Below, in pieces: positions 17,596 to 25,684 of a stretch of 56,281 nucleotides of DNA. The DNA is from Sphingomonas echinoides ATCC 14820 (GTDB lineage Bacteria > Pseudomonadota > Alphaproteobacteria > Sphingomonadales > Sphingomonadaceae), in assembly GCF_000241465.1 (NCBI RefSeq), contig NZ_JH584235.1, positions 3,243,007-3,299,287 of the forward strand. Direction: 5' to 3'. Within the stretch, counting starts at the first letter, position 1. Each line of letters begins with the position of its first letter. The translations under genes and the position numbers were made by a program. The notes beneath the pieces are model-generated. The model was given only the letters and a program-made list of their open reading frames with translations. It was not told where the DNA came from and did no database searches.

Positions 17596-17963
17596 TGAAT
17601 TTCGTCGCCTGTACCAATATCGCCACCGCGCTGTTCTGCGCGGCGGTCCTGATCCAGAGCGTGCGGATGATGCGCAGCCTGAAGGCGATGCGGAATTCGC
17701 CATTGTCCGATGTCGTTGCGGCGCTGGACGATTCGACCGAGCGTGCCAAGATTGTCCTGTCGGAGATGAAGGCGATGCTGTCGCATGGCATCGCCGCCAA
17801 TGGGCGCTGTTCGGAAGATGCGCGCAAGCTGAGCGACGAATTGCGGATCATCATCGAGATTGCCGATGCCGCCGCTGACCGGATCGTCGAGGCGACCTCT
17901 GCCGCCAATCAACGCGCGCACGCCGAACGCACGCTGGCTGCCTATATTGAGGCGGACGCCTGA
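17592..17963 (+). CDS. DUF6468 family protein of flagellar clusters
   Basis: 123 aa with one N-terminal membrane helix (FVACTNIATALFCAAVLIQS) and a long helical cytosolic part (SEMKAMLSHGIAANGRCSEDA, ELRIIIEIADAAADRIVEAT) likely to form a coiled coil. AGGAG lies 5 bases before the ATG, which overlaps the fliM stop (ATGA); a second ATG follows at 17595. The placement between fliM and a MotE-like gene is typical of this alphaproteobacterial family. Its precise role in the flagellum is unknown. Confidence 0.82.
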   Translation: MMNFVACTNIATALFCAAVLIQSVRMMRSLKAMRNSPLSDVVAALDDSTERAKIVLSEMKAMLSHGIAANGRCSEDARKLSDELRIIIEIADAAADRIVEATSAANQRAHAERTLAAYIEADA

Positions 17964-18553
17964 TGGGTCGCCCTTCGCTTCTCGTAATGACGGCGGTTGC
18001 AGCCGGCCTGTCGATTTTTGCCAACGGCGTTACTGCGGCTCTGCCCGCACTGGCGGATCAGCCCCAACCGACGCGTTTGGGTAGCGCCATCCAGGGCGAT
18101 CTTGGCGCGCGCGACGCCGCGACAAAGAAGCGCACGCGCGCGCTCGACATGCGCGAGCAGGCGGCACGCGCGGCGGAGGCACGGTTGAAAGCCGACATGG
18201 CCGCGCGGCAGGAGGCGGCGGCCGCCGCAAAGCCCGCCGTCGGCGGCCCGACCGCGCCGAGCGACCCGCAATATGAAAATCTTGCGCGGATCTATCAGGC
18301 GATGAAGCCCGCCCGCGCCGCGGTTGTTTTCGAACAACTCGAAATGGACGTGCAGATGCAGGTTGCGCAGAAGATGCGGGATCGGTCGACCGCGATGATC
18401 TTGGCGAGCATGACGCCGCAAGGGGCCGCCAATCTGAGCATGGCCCTGGCGCGCCGCAATGCAAATGCGGGGAAGAAGCCGGTCGTTGGCACCCCCAAGG
18501 GTCCGGCGCGCGCCGCGCAGCCGGTCAGCCGTTCGTCGCCGACACCTCGGTGA
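17963..18553 (+). CDS. MotE-like flagellar protein (MgtE N-domain/FliG-middle-like)
   Basis: 196 aa, exported by an N-terminal signal or anchor (LLVMTAVAAGLSIFANGVTA). A charged coiled coil at about 45-90 is followed by a small helical domain (DPQYENLARIYQAMKPARAA, QVAQKMRDRSTAMILASMTP) like that of MotE and MgtE N-terminal domains. In rhizobia MotE is a periplasmic chaperone for MotC. The C-terminal 30 residues are Pro/Ala/Lys-rich. It overlaps the DUF6468 stop (TGATG) and ends the fliL operon; its 3' end overlaps the convergent gene by 29 bases. Confidence 0.8.
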   Translation: MGRPSLLVMTAVAAGLSIFANGVTAALPALADQPQPTRLGSAIQGDLGARDAATKKRTRALDMREQAARAAEARLKADMAARQEAAAAAKPAVGGPTAPSDPQYENLARIYQAMKPARAAVVFEQLEMDVQMQVAQKMRDRSTAMILASMTPQGAANLSMALARRNANAGKKPVVGTPKGPARAAQPVSRSSPTPR

Positions 18554-18929
18554 TCAGCACGCGCGCATGGCCGAGATCGGGGCCGGCCATGGCGGACGTC
18601 AAATTACCTTCCAGCAATTCTGCATTGACCGGCAGGAAGGGCGACGCGTGTAGCCGAGCAAAGTCGATCGCGCTGCCCATCGCCGCCTGCCGCAGGACGG
18701 GCAGGCGCAGCTTCATCTTTTCTGCGCTTGCCGCGTCTCCGGCATCGATCATGATCTTGAGGCGCAAATTGCCCGTGATGCGATCCGAATCCACGATCGG
18801 CACGACGAAGGGATCGAGCGCGACATATTGCGGTGCCGTGTGCGCGGGTGCGCTTTCGCCGCCCGAGGCACCGGTGCTGACGATGACGATAGGCAGTGCG
18901 GCAATGGCTCGGGCGAAACGTTGGCGCAT
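18525..18929 (-). CDS. Secreted FliL-like protein
   Basis: 134 aa with a signal peptide (RFARAIAALPIVIVSTGASG) and a mature part that looks like the periplasmic domain of FliL: YVALDPFVVPIVDSDRITGN, LRLKIMIDAGDAASAEKM, then LRLPVLRQAAM. It lacks the cytoplasmic segment of FliL. The ATG at 18929 is chosen for the GGAGA 5 bases upstream; the open frame to 19022 crosses the divergent promoter. The family link is my reading, not a firm match. It sits in the flagellar cluster and is divergent from the small membrane gene at 19014. Confidence 0.65.
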   Translation of the reverse strand: MRQRFARAIAALPIVIVSTGASGGESAPAHTAPQYVALDPFVVPIVDSDRITGNLRLKIMIDAGDAASAEKMKLRLPVLRQAAMGSAIDFARLHASPFLPVNAELLEGNLTSAMAGPDLGHARVLITEVSATNG

Positions 18930-18978
18930 GATGTCTCCGGCTTGTGTCGCCGCGACGACTGCGGGCGGCACGCTCCCT

Positions 18979-18990
18979 CTATAATAGAAC
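18979..18990. promoter_or_regulatory. Symmetric -10 element of a divergent flagellar pair
   Basis: TCTATAATAGA around 18978-18988 is an inverted repeat (5+1+5), giving TATAAT toward the gene at 19014 and TATTAT toward the gene at 18929. The plus-strand core CTATAATAGAACAA matches that before the gene at 11825. No -35 hexamer is recognisable. AGGAAGAGG follows as the ribosome-binding site of the gene at 19014. Confidence 0.5.
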
Positions 18991-19013
18991 AATAAAGGAA
19001 GAGGCGTATCACC

Positions 19014-19244
19014 ATGAGTCATGATCAGCGACCCAGTCGCGTCCGTGTGGTCGCCAGCCGCGACGCAACGGCGGCCTCGGCGGCTTCTGCGGAACCGCTT
19101 CGCGCCGGTGACGTGGTCGCCAGCGCCACGGCCAAAGAGGTGACTTCACCGGCCAAGCGCGGGATGATGGTGCCGTCGCTCGTGTTCTGCATTGGCTGTG
19201 CCGTGGGCGGGCTCGGCCTTGGTGCCGCGTTGCTCGCGCGCTGA
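19014..19244 (+). CDS. Small single-pass membrane protein of the flagellar cluster
   Basis: 76 aa: a basic/Ala-rich cytosolic N-terminus (SRVRVVASRDATAASAASAE) and one membrane helix at the C-terminus (MVPSLVFCIGCAVGGLGLGAALLAR), so it is a tail-anchored-like protein. AGGAAGAGG precedes the ATG. Its stop overlaps the start of the TPR-like gene (TGATG), so the two are coupled. Not recognised from any family; it may anchor or localise its partner. Confidence 0.65.
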   Translation: MSHDQRPSRVRVVASRDATAASAASAEPLRAGDVVASATAKEVTSPAKRGMMVPSLVFCIGCAVGGLGLGAALLAR

Positions 19245-21094
19245 TGCGGCTGGTTTCTCTCATCGCGCTCGCTTCGGCGATCGCCACGCCCCTTGCTGCC
19301 ACGCGGGCCAATGCACCATCGGCGGCGGGCCCGCCCGCAGTCGCTCCGTCGCCTGCGGCACCATCCGCACCGCAGCCCGTCTCGGCGGCGGTGGCTGCGG
19401 CCAATGCGCCAATGGCACTGGCCAGCGCACCGCGTTTCCGGGGATTCGCACCGGTGTTGAGCGCGCAGCCCGCGCTGGTCGATGGCACTGCATGGGCCGC
19501 GCGCCCGGAAGCGGAGGCATGGTCCGCATTGGCGCACGCGACGCCCACCACACGGCAAGCCGCCCGCTGGGCGCTGGTGCGCAGTCTGATCGGCAAAAGC
19601 CGGTATCCAGAAGCGCTCGGCACGCTGCAGATCATGGCTGCCGACGACCCTGATCTGCTGCTGGTGCCCGCCTTCCAGCTTGCCCGCGGCGTGACGTTGG
19701 CGGGGTTTGGCCGGAGCGGTGAAGCGCTGTCTGCCCTGTCGGGGCCGACGTTGTTGGGCAATGCTGAAGCGTGCGCCTGGCGGCTGCGGGCGCAGGAGGC
19801 CCTGGGCAATCCGGCGGCGGCGTTGGCAGAGGTGCATTGCGCCTTGCCGGCGATCAACCACCGCGCGCCGCTGGAGCGGCGTCCCTTTGCCTTGGCCGCA
19901 ATCCGCGCCGCGCTCGACGACGGTCGCTGGTTACAGGCTTTGCATTGGCTGAAACGGCAGCCTGCCGACGGAGAAGCCAACATCCTGCGGGGCCGTGCCT
20001 ATCTGGGGAAGGCCGATTTCGGCCATGCCCGCACTCAGTTCGAGAAGGTCGGTGCTGCGGCAGAGCGCGGGCAACGCGCCGAGGCGGCATTGGGCCTGGC
20101 GATGGTGGGCATTGCGCAGCGGCGGATTGCCCCGGCCGCTGCCGTGCGGCAGCTTGGGGCGATCCGTTTCGGCTGGCGTGGTGACGATCTTGAACGGCGC
20201 ATTCTGACGGTCGAATTTGCGCAGGCGCAGGCCGCGCACGATCCGGCCGCGATGTTGCGCACGGGATCGACCCTGCTGCGCTATTGCAAGCTCGGTGCTG
20301 CTGCTGCGCCGATTCTGTCCCAGCTGCAACAATCGCTCACGACGATGCTGGCTCCCGATTCCAAAATGCCTCTGCCCGATGTGGCTGGCGTGTTCTGGGA
20401 ATATCGCGAGATTACGCCAGCCGGTGCCGATGGCGATCTGCTGGCGGTGCATCTGGCCGATCGACTCCAGGCGGCGGGTTTATATGCCCGGGCGGCGGAG
20501 CTGCTCCAATATCAATTGACCGCGCGTGCCAGCGATGTCGCGAAGGGGCCATTGTCTGTGCGCGTGGCGACGTTGCGCATCCTCGCGGGCGACCCGGCCA
20601 AAGCGGTCGAGGCGTTGCGGAACAGCAGCGGGCCCTCTTATTCGCAACCGATGGTCTGGGATCGCCAACGTGTCGAGGCGGTGGCGCTAGCCTTGCTGGG
20701 CAAGACCGACGCCGCGTTCGCCGCGCTCGCCGATGTCCCCGACGGTGCTGCGATCCGCGCAGAAATTCTGTGGCGGCGGCGTGACTGGAATGGATTGGCG
20801 ACCGTGACCGGTGCGTCGCTCCCGGCCAAAGTGGGCTTGAGCGAGGTGGCGCAGGCCACCATCCTTCGCCATGCGATCGCGCTCGCGATGATCGGTCGGG
20901 AGGATAAATTGCAGGCCTTGCGCACGCGCTATCAGGCGGCATTTGCGACATTGCCCAGCGCGGGTGTGTTCGATGTGCTGACAAGCCCGGTCGGGAAGAT
21001 CGACTCCGCTCAAATCAGCGCCGCAATGGCAGCGATTCCGTCGGCCAGCCCGGCGGGAGTCTATGCGGACTTGCTGGCCTCGACCCCGGGATAG
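19244..21094 (+). CDS. Periplasmic TPR-like repeat protein of the flagellar cluster
   Basis: 616 aa. Signal peptide at 1-24 (LVSLIALASAIATPLAATRANA), an Ala/Pro-rich linker to about 70, then about 500 residues of helix-turn-helix repeats with the spacing of tetratricopeptide or Sel1-like repeats (for example RSLIGKSRYPEALGTLQIMA, RGRAYLGKADFGHARTQFEK, LADRLQAAGLYARAAELLQY). It has no catalytic motif. Overlaps the preceding small membrane gene. Position and a MotE-like gene nearby suggest a periplasmic motor partner comparable in role to rhizobial MotC, but sequence alone does not prove this. It ends at a strong hairpin facing flgL. Confidence 0.72.
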   Translation: MRLVSLIALASAIATPLAATRANAPSAAGPPAVAPSPAAPSAPQPVSAAVAAANAPMALASAPRFRGFAPVLSAQPALVDGTAWAARPEAEAWSALAHATPTTRQAARWALVRSLIGKSRYPEALGTLQIMAADDPDLLLVPAFQLARGVTLAGFGRSGEALSALSGPTLLGNAEACAWRLRAQEALGNPAAALAEVHCALPAINHRAPLERRPFALAAIRAALDDGRWLQALHWLKRQPADGEANILRGRAYLGKADFGHARTQFEKVGAAAERGQRAEAALGLAMVGIAQRRIAPAAAVRQLGAIRFGWRGDDLERRILTVEFAQAQAAHDPAAMLRTGSTLLRYCKLGAAAAPILSQLQQSLTTMLAPDSKMPLPDVAGVFWEYREITPAGADGDLLAVHLADRLQAAGLYARAAELLQYQLTARASDVAKGPLSVRVATLRILAGDPAKAVEALRNSSGPSYSQPMVWDRQRVEAVALALLGKTDAAFAALADVPDGAAIRAEILWRRRDWNGLATVTGASLPAKVGLSEVAQATILRHAIALAMIGREDKLQALRTRYQAAFATLPSAGVFDVLTSPVGKIDSAQISAAMAAIPSASPAGVYADLLASTPG

Positions 21095-21102
21095 TGCGCA
21101 AT

Positions 21103-21142
21103 GCCCCGTTCGCTCGCCGCCATTAGCGCGGGCGAACGGGGC
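21103..21142. terminator. Bidirectional hairpin between the TPR gene and flgL
   Basis: GCCCCGTTCGCTCGC (21103-21117) pairs with GCGGGCGAACGGGGC (21128-21142) along 15 positions with one G-U wobble and a 10-base loop. It lies in the 57-bp gap between the convergent stops at 21094 and 21152. There is no good T tract, so it may act as a roadblock or 3' stabiliser for both operons. Confidence 0.65.
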
Positions 21143-21151
21143 TTGCTGCGG

Positions 21152-22060
21152 TTATTTCAGATACTGAACCAGGCTCAGCCCGGCGAGCTGCGAAAACACC
21201 GAATAGCTCGCTTCAAGGATCGTCTTTTGCTGCGAAATGTCGGTCGCGACCTGGCCCAGATCGGCGTCCTCGTTCGCGCCGATCACCCCCGTCAGCAACG
21301 TCTTGCGCTGATCGCCGCTGTTGATCATCGATTCCACTTGCGTGGTCCGGCGGCCATTTTCGGCATTCACTGCGCGCAGCGATCCAAGGCCGCTCTGCAA
21401 CTGGTCTACGACAGTCGTCAACGCCGTTTTCTGGGCGGCCGTCAGCGTCGCGCCGATCGGGCCCGCCTGAGCAAGCGACTGAAATGCCGTGTAAAGGCCG
21501 CCCCCTGCGGTACTTGCGCCAACGCCATACGGGACATCAACCCCGTCTGCGATGCGCGCCGATGCAACGACGCTATCGTTGGCAAAGGCATCGGACTGCG
21601 GCAACCCGACCAGATCGCTCAGCGCCTTGGGCTTGAAGGGGGGCGTATCGGTTTGCGAGCCGCCGAACATGGCGACGCCGCCCTCGGTGCTGTTGAGCGC
21701 GTTGCGATATTGTTCGAAGGCCCCGTCGATCGTCGATTGCAGGCCGCTTGTCTGGCCGTTGCCGAGCGCGGTGAGGATGCTTTGGCGCAGGTTTTCCGAG
21801 GACGTATCGATCCCGGTCAGTTGCGCATCATACAGGCTCAGCGTCGTCTGCACGCGCTTTGCGACCGTGGTCTCGGCACTCTGCCGCGCGAGCATGCTGT
21901 GCGCCGAAAGGTTACGGACCGATTCGCTGCCCAGGTCCGCGAAGGTGTTCGCCTTCTTGGTGGTCGCCAGGTTTTGCTGCGATGTCGCGAGCTTGGCTTG
22001 CGCGCGCTGAATCGCGTTCGACATGACTTGTTGCAGCGGGACGGTGGCAATGCGGGTCAT
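21152..22060 (-). CDS. flgL: Flagellar hook-associated protein FlgL (HAP3)
   Basis: Junction protein between hook and filament. 302 aa with a flagellin-like N-terminus (NAIQRAQAKLATSQQNLATT, KKANTFADLGSESVRNLSAH) and C-terminus (DLGQVATDISQQKTILEASY, ending LAGLSLVQYLK). It is 9 bases downstream of flgK and is the last gene of flgE-flgK-flgL. Its ribosome-binding site is GGAACG-like and weak. Confidence 0.93.
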   Translation of the reverse strand: MTRIATVPLQQVMSNAIQRAQAKLATSQQNLATTKKANTFADLGSESVRNLSAHSMLARQSAETTVAKRVQTTLSLYDAQLTGIDTSSENLRQSILTALGNGQTSGLQSTIDGAFEQYRNALNSTEGGVAMFGGSQTDTPPFKPKALSDLVGLPQSDAFANDSVVASARIADGVDVPYGVGASTAGGGLYTAFQSLAQAGPIGATLTAAQKTALTTVVDQLQSGLGSLRAVNAENGRRTTQVESMINSGDQRKTLLTGVIGANEDADLGQVATDISQQKTILEASYSVFSQLAGLSLVQYLK

Positions 22061-22069
22061 GGGGCGTTC

Positions 22070-24169
22070 CTATCGGATCATCGCCAGCAGCGTGTCGTAC
22101 ATGCTGCTGGCGGTGCTGATGACACGGGCGGAGGCCGAATAGCTGCTTTGCAGCACGACCATCTGCGACAATTCCTCGTCGATATTGACGCCCGAAAAAC
22201 TGTCTCGACGATTGATCGCATCGTCGCGGCGCGAGGTCGCATTGTCGAGATTGGTCTTGGCCTGGCTGGCTTTCAATCCCGCGCCGCCGAGCAGCGCGCT
22301 GGACACATGATCGAGCGTGACAACACCGTCCTTACCCAGATCGATGGTCTGTGCCAGCCGATCGACAAAGGCCGTGGCACCGCGAATGTCGCCCGCGCCG
22401 ACGGCCTTGGCACCGACCGCTGCGGTTGTATCCAATATGGCCAGGGGCAGCTTGTTCGGGTTGACGTCGATGTCGCCGCGCACTTTCGCGTGCCCGAGGC
22501 CACTTGTCGCACCGGTCAGCCCCGACAAAGAGCTGAACGAGACGCCGCTGCCGAACCGATTGGTCGAGTCAGACGGGACCGACAAGACGGCCCCGGACAG
22601 ACCGGTGAGGGGGCTAAACTCCACGCGACCGCGTTGATCGAGCGCGAAGCTGCCATATTTGGACAAGGGCGACGCGTTCAACTCGGTCACCAGATCGCCA
22701 ATGGTCGGACCGACCGAGCCGGTGAGCGTATAGCTGGTCAGCGCGCGTCCCGACACGTCGCGCAGCACAATGTTGGCGGTTTCTCCTGCCCCAAATCCGT
22801 GCGGGTCGCTCGCGATGAAGCCGCTCGGCGTCAAACTGCTGGTATCGCTGCGGACCAGGTCGTTCATGCCAAAGAATTGCGAGAAGCCGATTCCGGCGCG
22901 ATCGCTGGGGGCACCGGGTGTCTGCGCGATGGCGACGCCGTTGCCGCCGCCCGTGGCCTTCAAGGTCAGCACCCCGCCGGTGAAACTTGCCGTGGCCGCG
23001 CCGCCAAGGCCGGCATTGATCGCGGTGACGGCATCATTGACCGTCGCGCCCGCGCCCAGGCGGGAGAAATCGACCGTCGTGCTGGCCACCAGCTTTCCGC
23101 TGGTGCCGAGCACCGCGAACGTTGCCGAGCCGGTAAAGCCAAGGCGGTCACCGCCGACCAATCCGGTCTGCCGCCCGTCGAGTTCGGTCGGGGCCGGAAC
23201 CGTGGTGCCGGCGTTCGACACCGAATTTAGCGCTTCCGCCATCCCGCTGAACACGGTGCCGAGTTGCTCTTGAAACTGCGGCAGCGCGCGGTCGCGCAGA
23301 GCCAGCAATCCACCGAGCTTCCCGCCCGCCGCAGCGGTCTCGATCCGTTCGCCCGTTGCCGGCGAGGCACCGCCGGGGTCGGCAAAGCGAATGTCGATCG
23401 GCGGATAGGAGGCCTGTGCGCCATCGCCCGTTCCGGTCCCGGCATAGGATAGTTGGCGCAGACGCCGGTCGAGGAGCGTCGCACCGGAAGCTGTGTCAAT
23501 CGAAACACGGCCATCCGGTTGGTCGCGTACCGTGATTCCGATCAGGCTGCTCAGTTCGGTGAGCGCCGTCGTCCGTTGATCGGCAGCGCCGGACGTGCTG
23601 CGGCCTTGCCCGACCTGCTGCGATACGGTTCCATTCAGATCATTGATTTGCGACAGCAGCCCGTTGATCCGGTCGACCGTGGTGCCGACTTCGGATTCGA
23701 CATCGCCGCGCAGATTCGTGACGTCGCCATTGAGCTGCTGCATCGACGAAATCGCGTCCTGCACGTTGCCGGTAAACGATGCGACGGTCTGGGCCGATCC
23801 CGGTGATCCGGTCAGCGCGATTGCGGATGCCGAAATCGAATCGAGCTTTGCGGGCAAGCTCGCCGCATCGCCCGGCTGGCCCAGCAAGGACTGGAGCCGA
23901 TCGAGATAAGAGGACGTCACATCCGCCCGACCGAAGTCCCCGCCACGCTGGTAAACCGAGGCTTCGAGAAAGCGATCGGCGACCCGCTGCGGCTCGCCAA
24001 TGACGACGCCGTTGACCCCGCCGGAATTGACGCGGGTCGCCAGTGTAACCTTTTCGCGCGCATAGCCCGCCACGCCGACATTGGCGATGTTGTTGGACAC
24101 CGTGCGCAGCCCGGCCTGCGCTGCCGCAAGCCCGGACGTCGCCGATCCCAGAATTTCGCTAAGCGACAT
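22070..24169 (-). CDS. flgK: Flagellar hook-associated protein FlgK (HAP1)
   Basis: Hook-filament junction protein, 699 aa, longer than the roughly 550 of E. coli. N-terminus EILGSATSGLAAAQAGLRTV and SNNIANVGVAGYAREKV; C-terminus SGVNIDEELSQMVVLQSSYS followed by ARVISTASSMYDTLL, both diagnostic. The extra length lies in the variable central part (about 300-560), Ser/Thr/Gly-rich and probably surface-exposed. Starts 23 bases after flgE. Confidence 0.95.
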   Translation of the reverse strand: MSLSEILGSATSGLAAAQAGLRTVSNNIANVGVAGYAREKVTLATRVNSGGVNGVVIGEPQRVADRFLEASVYQRGGDFGRADVTSSYLDRLQSLLGQPGDAASLPAKLDSISASAIALTGSPGSAQTVASFTGNVQDAISSMQQLNGDVTNLRGDVESEVGTTVDRINGLLSQINDLNGTVSQQVGQGRSTSGAADQRTTALTELSSLIGITVRDQPDGRVSIDTASGATLLDRRLRQLSYAGTGTGDGAQASYPPIDIRFADPGGASPATGERIETAAAGGKLGGLLALRDRALPQFQEQLGTVFSGMAEALNSVSNAGTTVPAPTELDGRQTGLVGGDRLGFTGSATFAVLGTSGKLVASTTVDFSRLGAGATVNDAVTAINAGLGGAATASFTGGVLTLKATGGGNGVAIAQTPGAPSDRAGIGFSQFFGMNDLVRSDTSSLTPSGFIASDPHGFGAGETANIVLRDVSGRALTSYTLTGSVGPTIGDLVTELNASPLSKYGSFALDQRGRVEFSPLTGLSGAVLSVPSDSTNRFGSGVSFSSLSGLTGATSGLGHAKVRGDIDVNPNKLPLAILDTTAAVGAKAVGAGDIRGATAFVDRLAQTIDLGKDGVVTLDHVSSALLGGAGLKASQAKTNLDNATSRRDDAINRRDSFSGVNIDEELSQMVVLQSSYSASARVISTASSMYDTLLAMIR

Positions 24170-24192
24170 GACCGGCCCCCATTGTCATCCGA

Positions 24193-25494
24193 TCAGCGCT
24201 TCAGGTCGCTGACTTCCCGCAACATTTCGTCGGCGGTGGTGATGATTTTGGACGCGGCACTATAGGCCCGCTGAAAGCGGATCATGTTGGTGAACTCGCC
24301 AGCCAAGTCAACGGTGGATGCTTCGAGCGAGCTCGCTGCGACCGTGCCTGCGGCGAGCGAGCCCGGCTTGTTGAGGGTGAGGGTGCCCGAGTTCTTGCTG
24401 CTCGCATAGGCATTGCCCGGCAAGCGGGTGAGGCCGTCGGGATTTTGAAAATTGGCGATCGGCAACTGAAAAACCGAGCGAGTCTTGCCGTCCGAGAACA
24501 CGGCATTGACTTGGCCGGTCTTGGTGATGTCGATCGACGACAATTGGCCGAGCTGCCCGCCATCGACGTTGGAGGAGATCAGCGCGGATTCGCTGCCAAA
24601 TTGGGTAATGCCGTCGAGCCCGCCATCATTGCCGATCGCAAGCGTTATCGGAGCCGATGCGGCCGCATTGGTCCAGGAAATGCTGAGCGGACTGAACAAC
24701 GCTGCGGTCGAACCGGTCTTGTTCAGGCTACCATCTGGATTGAACGCAAGCGTGCCGCTCGACAGCAAGCCGCCGGCTGCCGTCACATCACTGGCCGGTT
24801 CGGCATAGGTTTCCGAAGCCCATTGGTTAGCGCCGGTCTTGAGATAGGCCATGGTCAAACGGTGCGATCCGCCCTGCGAATCATAGACGTCAAAGGAGCG
24901 TTTGAAGTCGGGCGTTACCGTTCCGCTGGCGAGGTTGCCCGGCGTATAGGCTCCGACATGGACTGCGGTGGTGGATTGGAGATTGGCGCGGACCTGAATG
25001 CGCGTGGTGGGCGCAGCTGTCCCGACCAGATCGCTAACGCGGACGGATTCGAGCCCGTTCAGCCCGCCGGTATTGGTGTAGCTGCCGGTGGAGTCGAGGC
25101 GCCAGCCTTGCAAATACAGGCCGCTCGCGTTGCGCAGAAAGCCCTCGGAATCCGGGCGGAACGATCCGGCGCGGGTGAAGGCGGGGTCGGCGGTGCTGCT
25201 TGTCGACGTGCGCGTAACGAAAAAGCCGCCGCCGTCGATGGCCAGGTCGGTGTTGCTGCTCGAGGACTGGATCAGCCCTTGCTTTGAAACTTGCGCGACC
25301 GAGACGGCGGCGACGCCACCGGCCGAATAATTGGCCTGGGAACGGCCGTCGGTGACCAGCGTCCGGAACTGGGCCTCGGTCCCTTTATAGCCGATCGTAT
25401 TGATGTTGGTGATGTTGTCAGCAACCGTCGCCATGGCGCTGGATTGAGCATTCAGGCCGGAAACGCCGGCGTAAAGGGCGGAATAGAGGCTCAA
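24193..25494 (-). CDS. flgE: Flagellar hook protein FlgE
   Basis: Main hook subunit, 433 aa, within the usual range. N-terminal SLYSALYAGVSGLNAQSSAM and DNITNINTIGYKGTEAQF; C-terminal ASTVDLAGEFTNMIRFQRAY and SKIITTADEMLREV. The start codon is TTG, supported by AAGGAG exactly 7 bases upstream; no ATG is near. First gene of flgE-flgK-flgL, expressed from a C-TATAA element 45 bases upstream in the region shared with flbT. Confidence 0.95.
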   Translation of the reverse strand: MSLYSALYAGVSGLNAQSSAMATVADNITNINTIGYKGTEAQFRTLVTDGRSQANYSAGGVAAVSVAQVSKQGLIQSSSSNTDLAIDGGGFFVTRTSTSSTADPAFTRAGSFRPDSEGFLRNASGLYLQGWRLDSTGSYTNTGGLNGLESVRVSDLVGTAAPTTRIQVRANLQSTTAVHVGAYTPGNLASGTVTPDFKRSFDVYDSQGGSHRLTMAYLKTGANQWASETYAEPASDVTAAGGLLSSGTLAFNPDGSLNKTGSTAALFSPLSISWTNAAASAPITLAIGNDGGLDGITQFGSESALISSNVDGGQLGQLSSIDITKTGQVNAVFSDGKTRSVFQLPIANFQNPDGLTRLPGNAYASSKNSGTLTLNKPGSLAAGTVAASSLEASTVDLAGEFTNMIRFQRAYSAASKIITTADEMLREVSDLKR

Positions 25495-25539
25495 TGCGGA
25501 TCTCCTTGCAGTGCGCAGTACGCGACACGCTCGCTTATT

Positions 25540-25656
25540 TTATAGGATGCGGTTGGCGCAGGGGCGCGATGTCGGCCCACTATTTGTGAAGAAAATCGGC
25601 AGGTGGGCAATTTTTGCCGACCGGTTTGGCCGACCAGGCAAGAATGATCCTATAAC
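25540..25656. promoter_or_regulatory. Divergent flgE/flbT regulatory region
   Basis: ATCCTATAA occurs on both strands: minus at 25548-25540 toward flgE and plus at 25647-25655 toward flbT. Between them GGCAATTTTTGCC (25606-25618) is an inverted repeat GGCA-N5-TGCC identical in design to the one at 15942. GCCGACC occurs twice (25616 and 25629, 13 bases apart). No TTGACA-like -35 precedes either -10. Confidence 0.6.
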
Positions 25657-25684
25657 GATGGCAGATTGAGAGGACGCCACCATT

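Noticed and set aside
21101..23230. 709-codon open frame on the plus strand
   Set aside because: It is antisense to flgL and flgK, has no family-like segments and is rich in His/Arg/Gln as expected from the reverse of a GC-rich gene.
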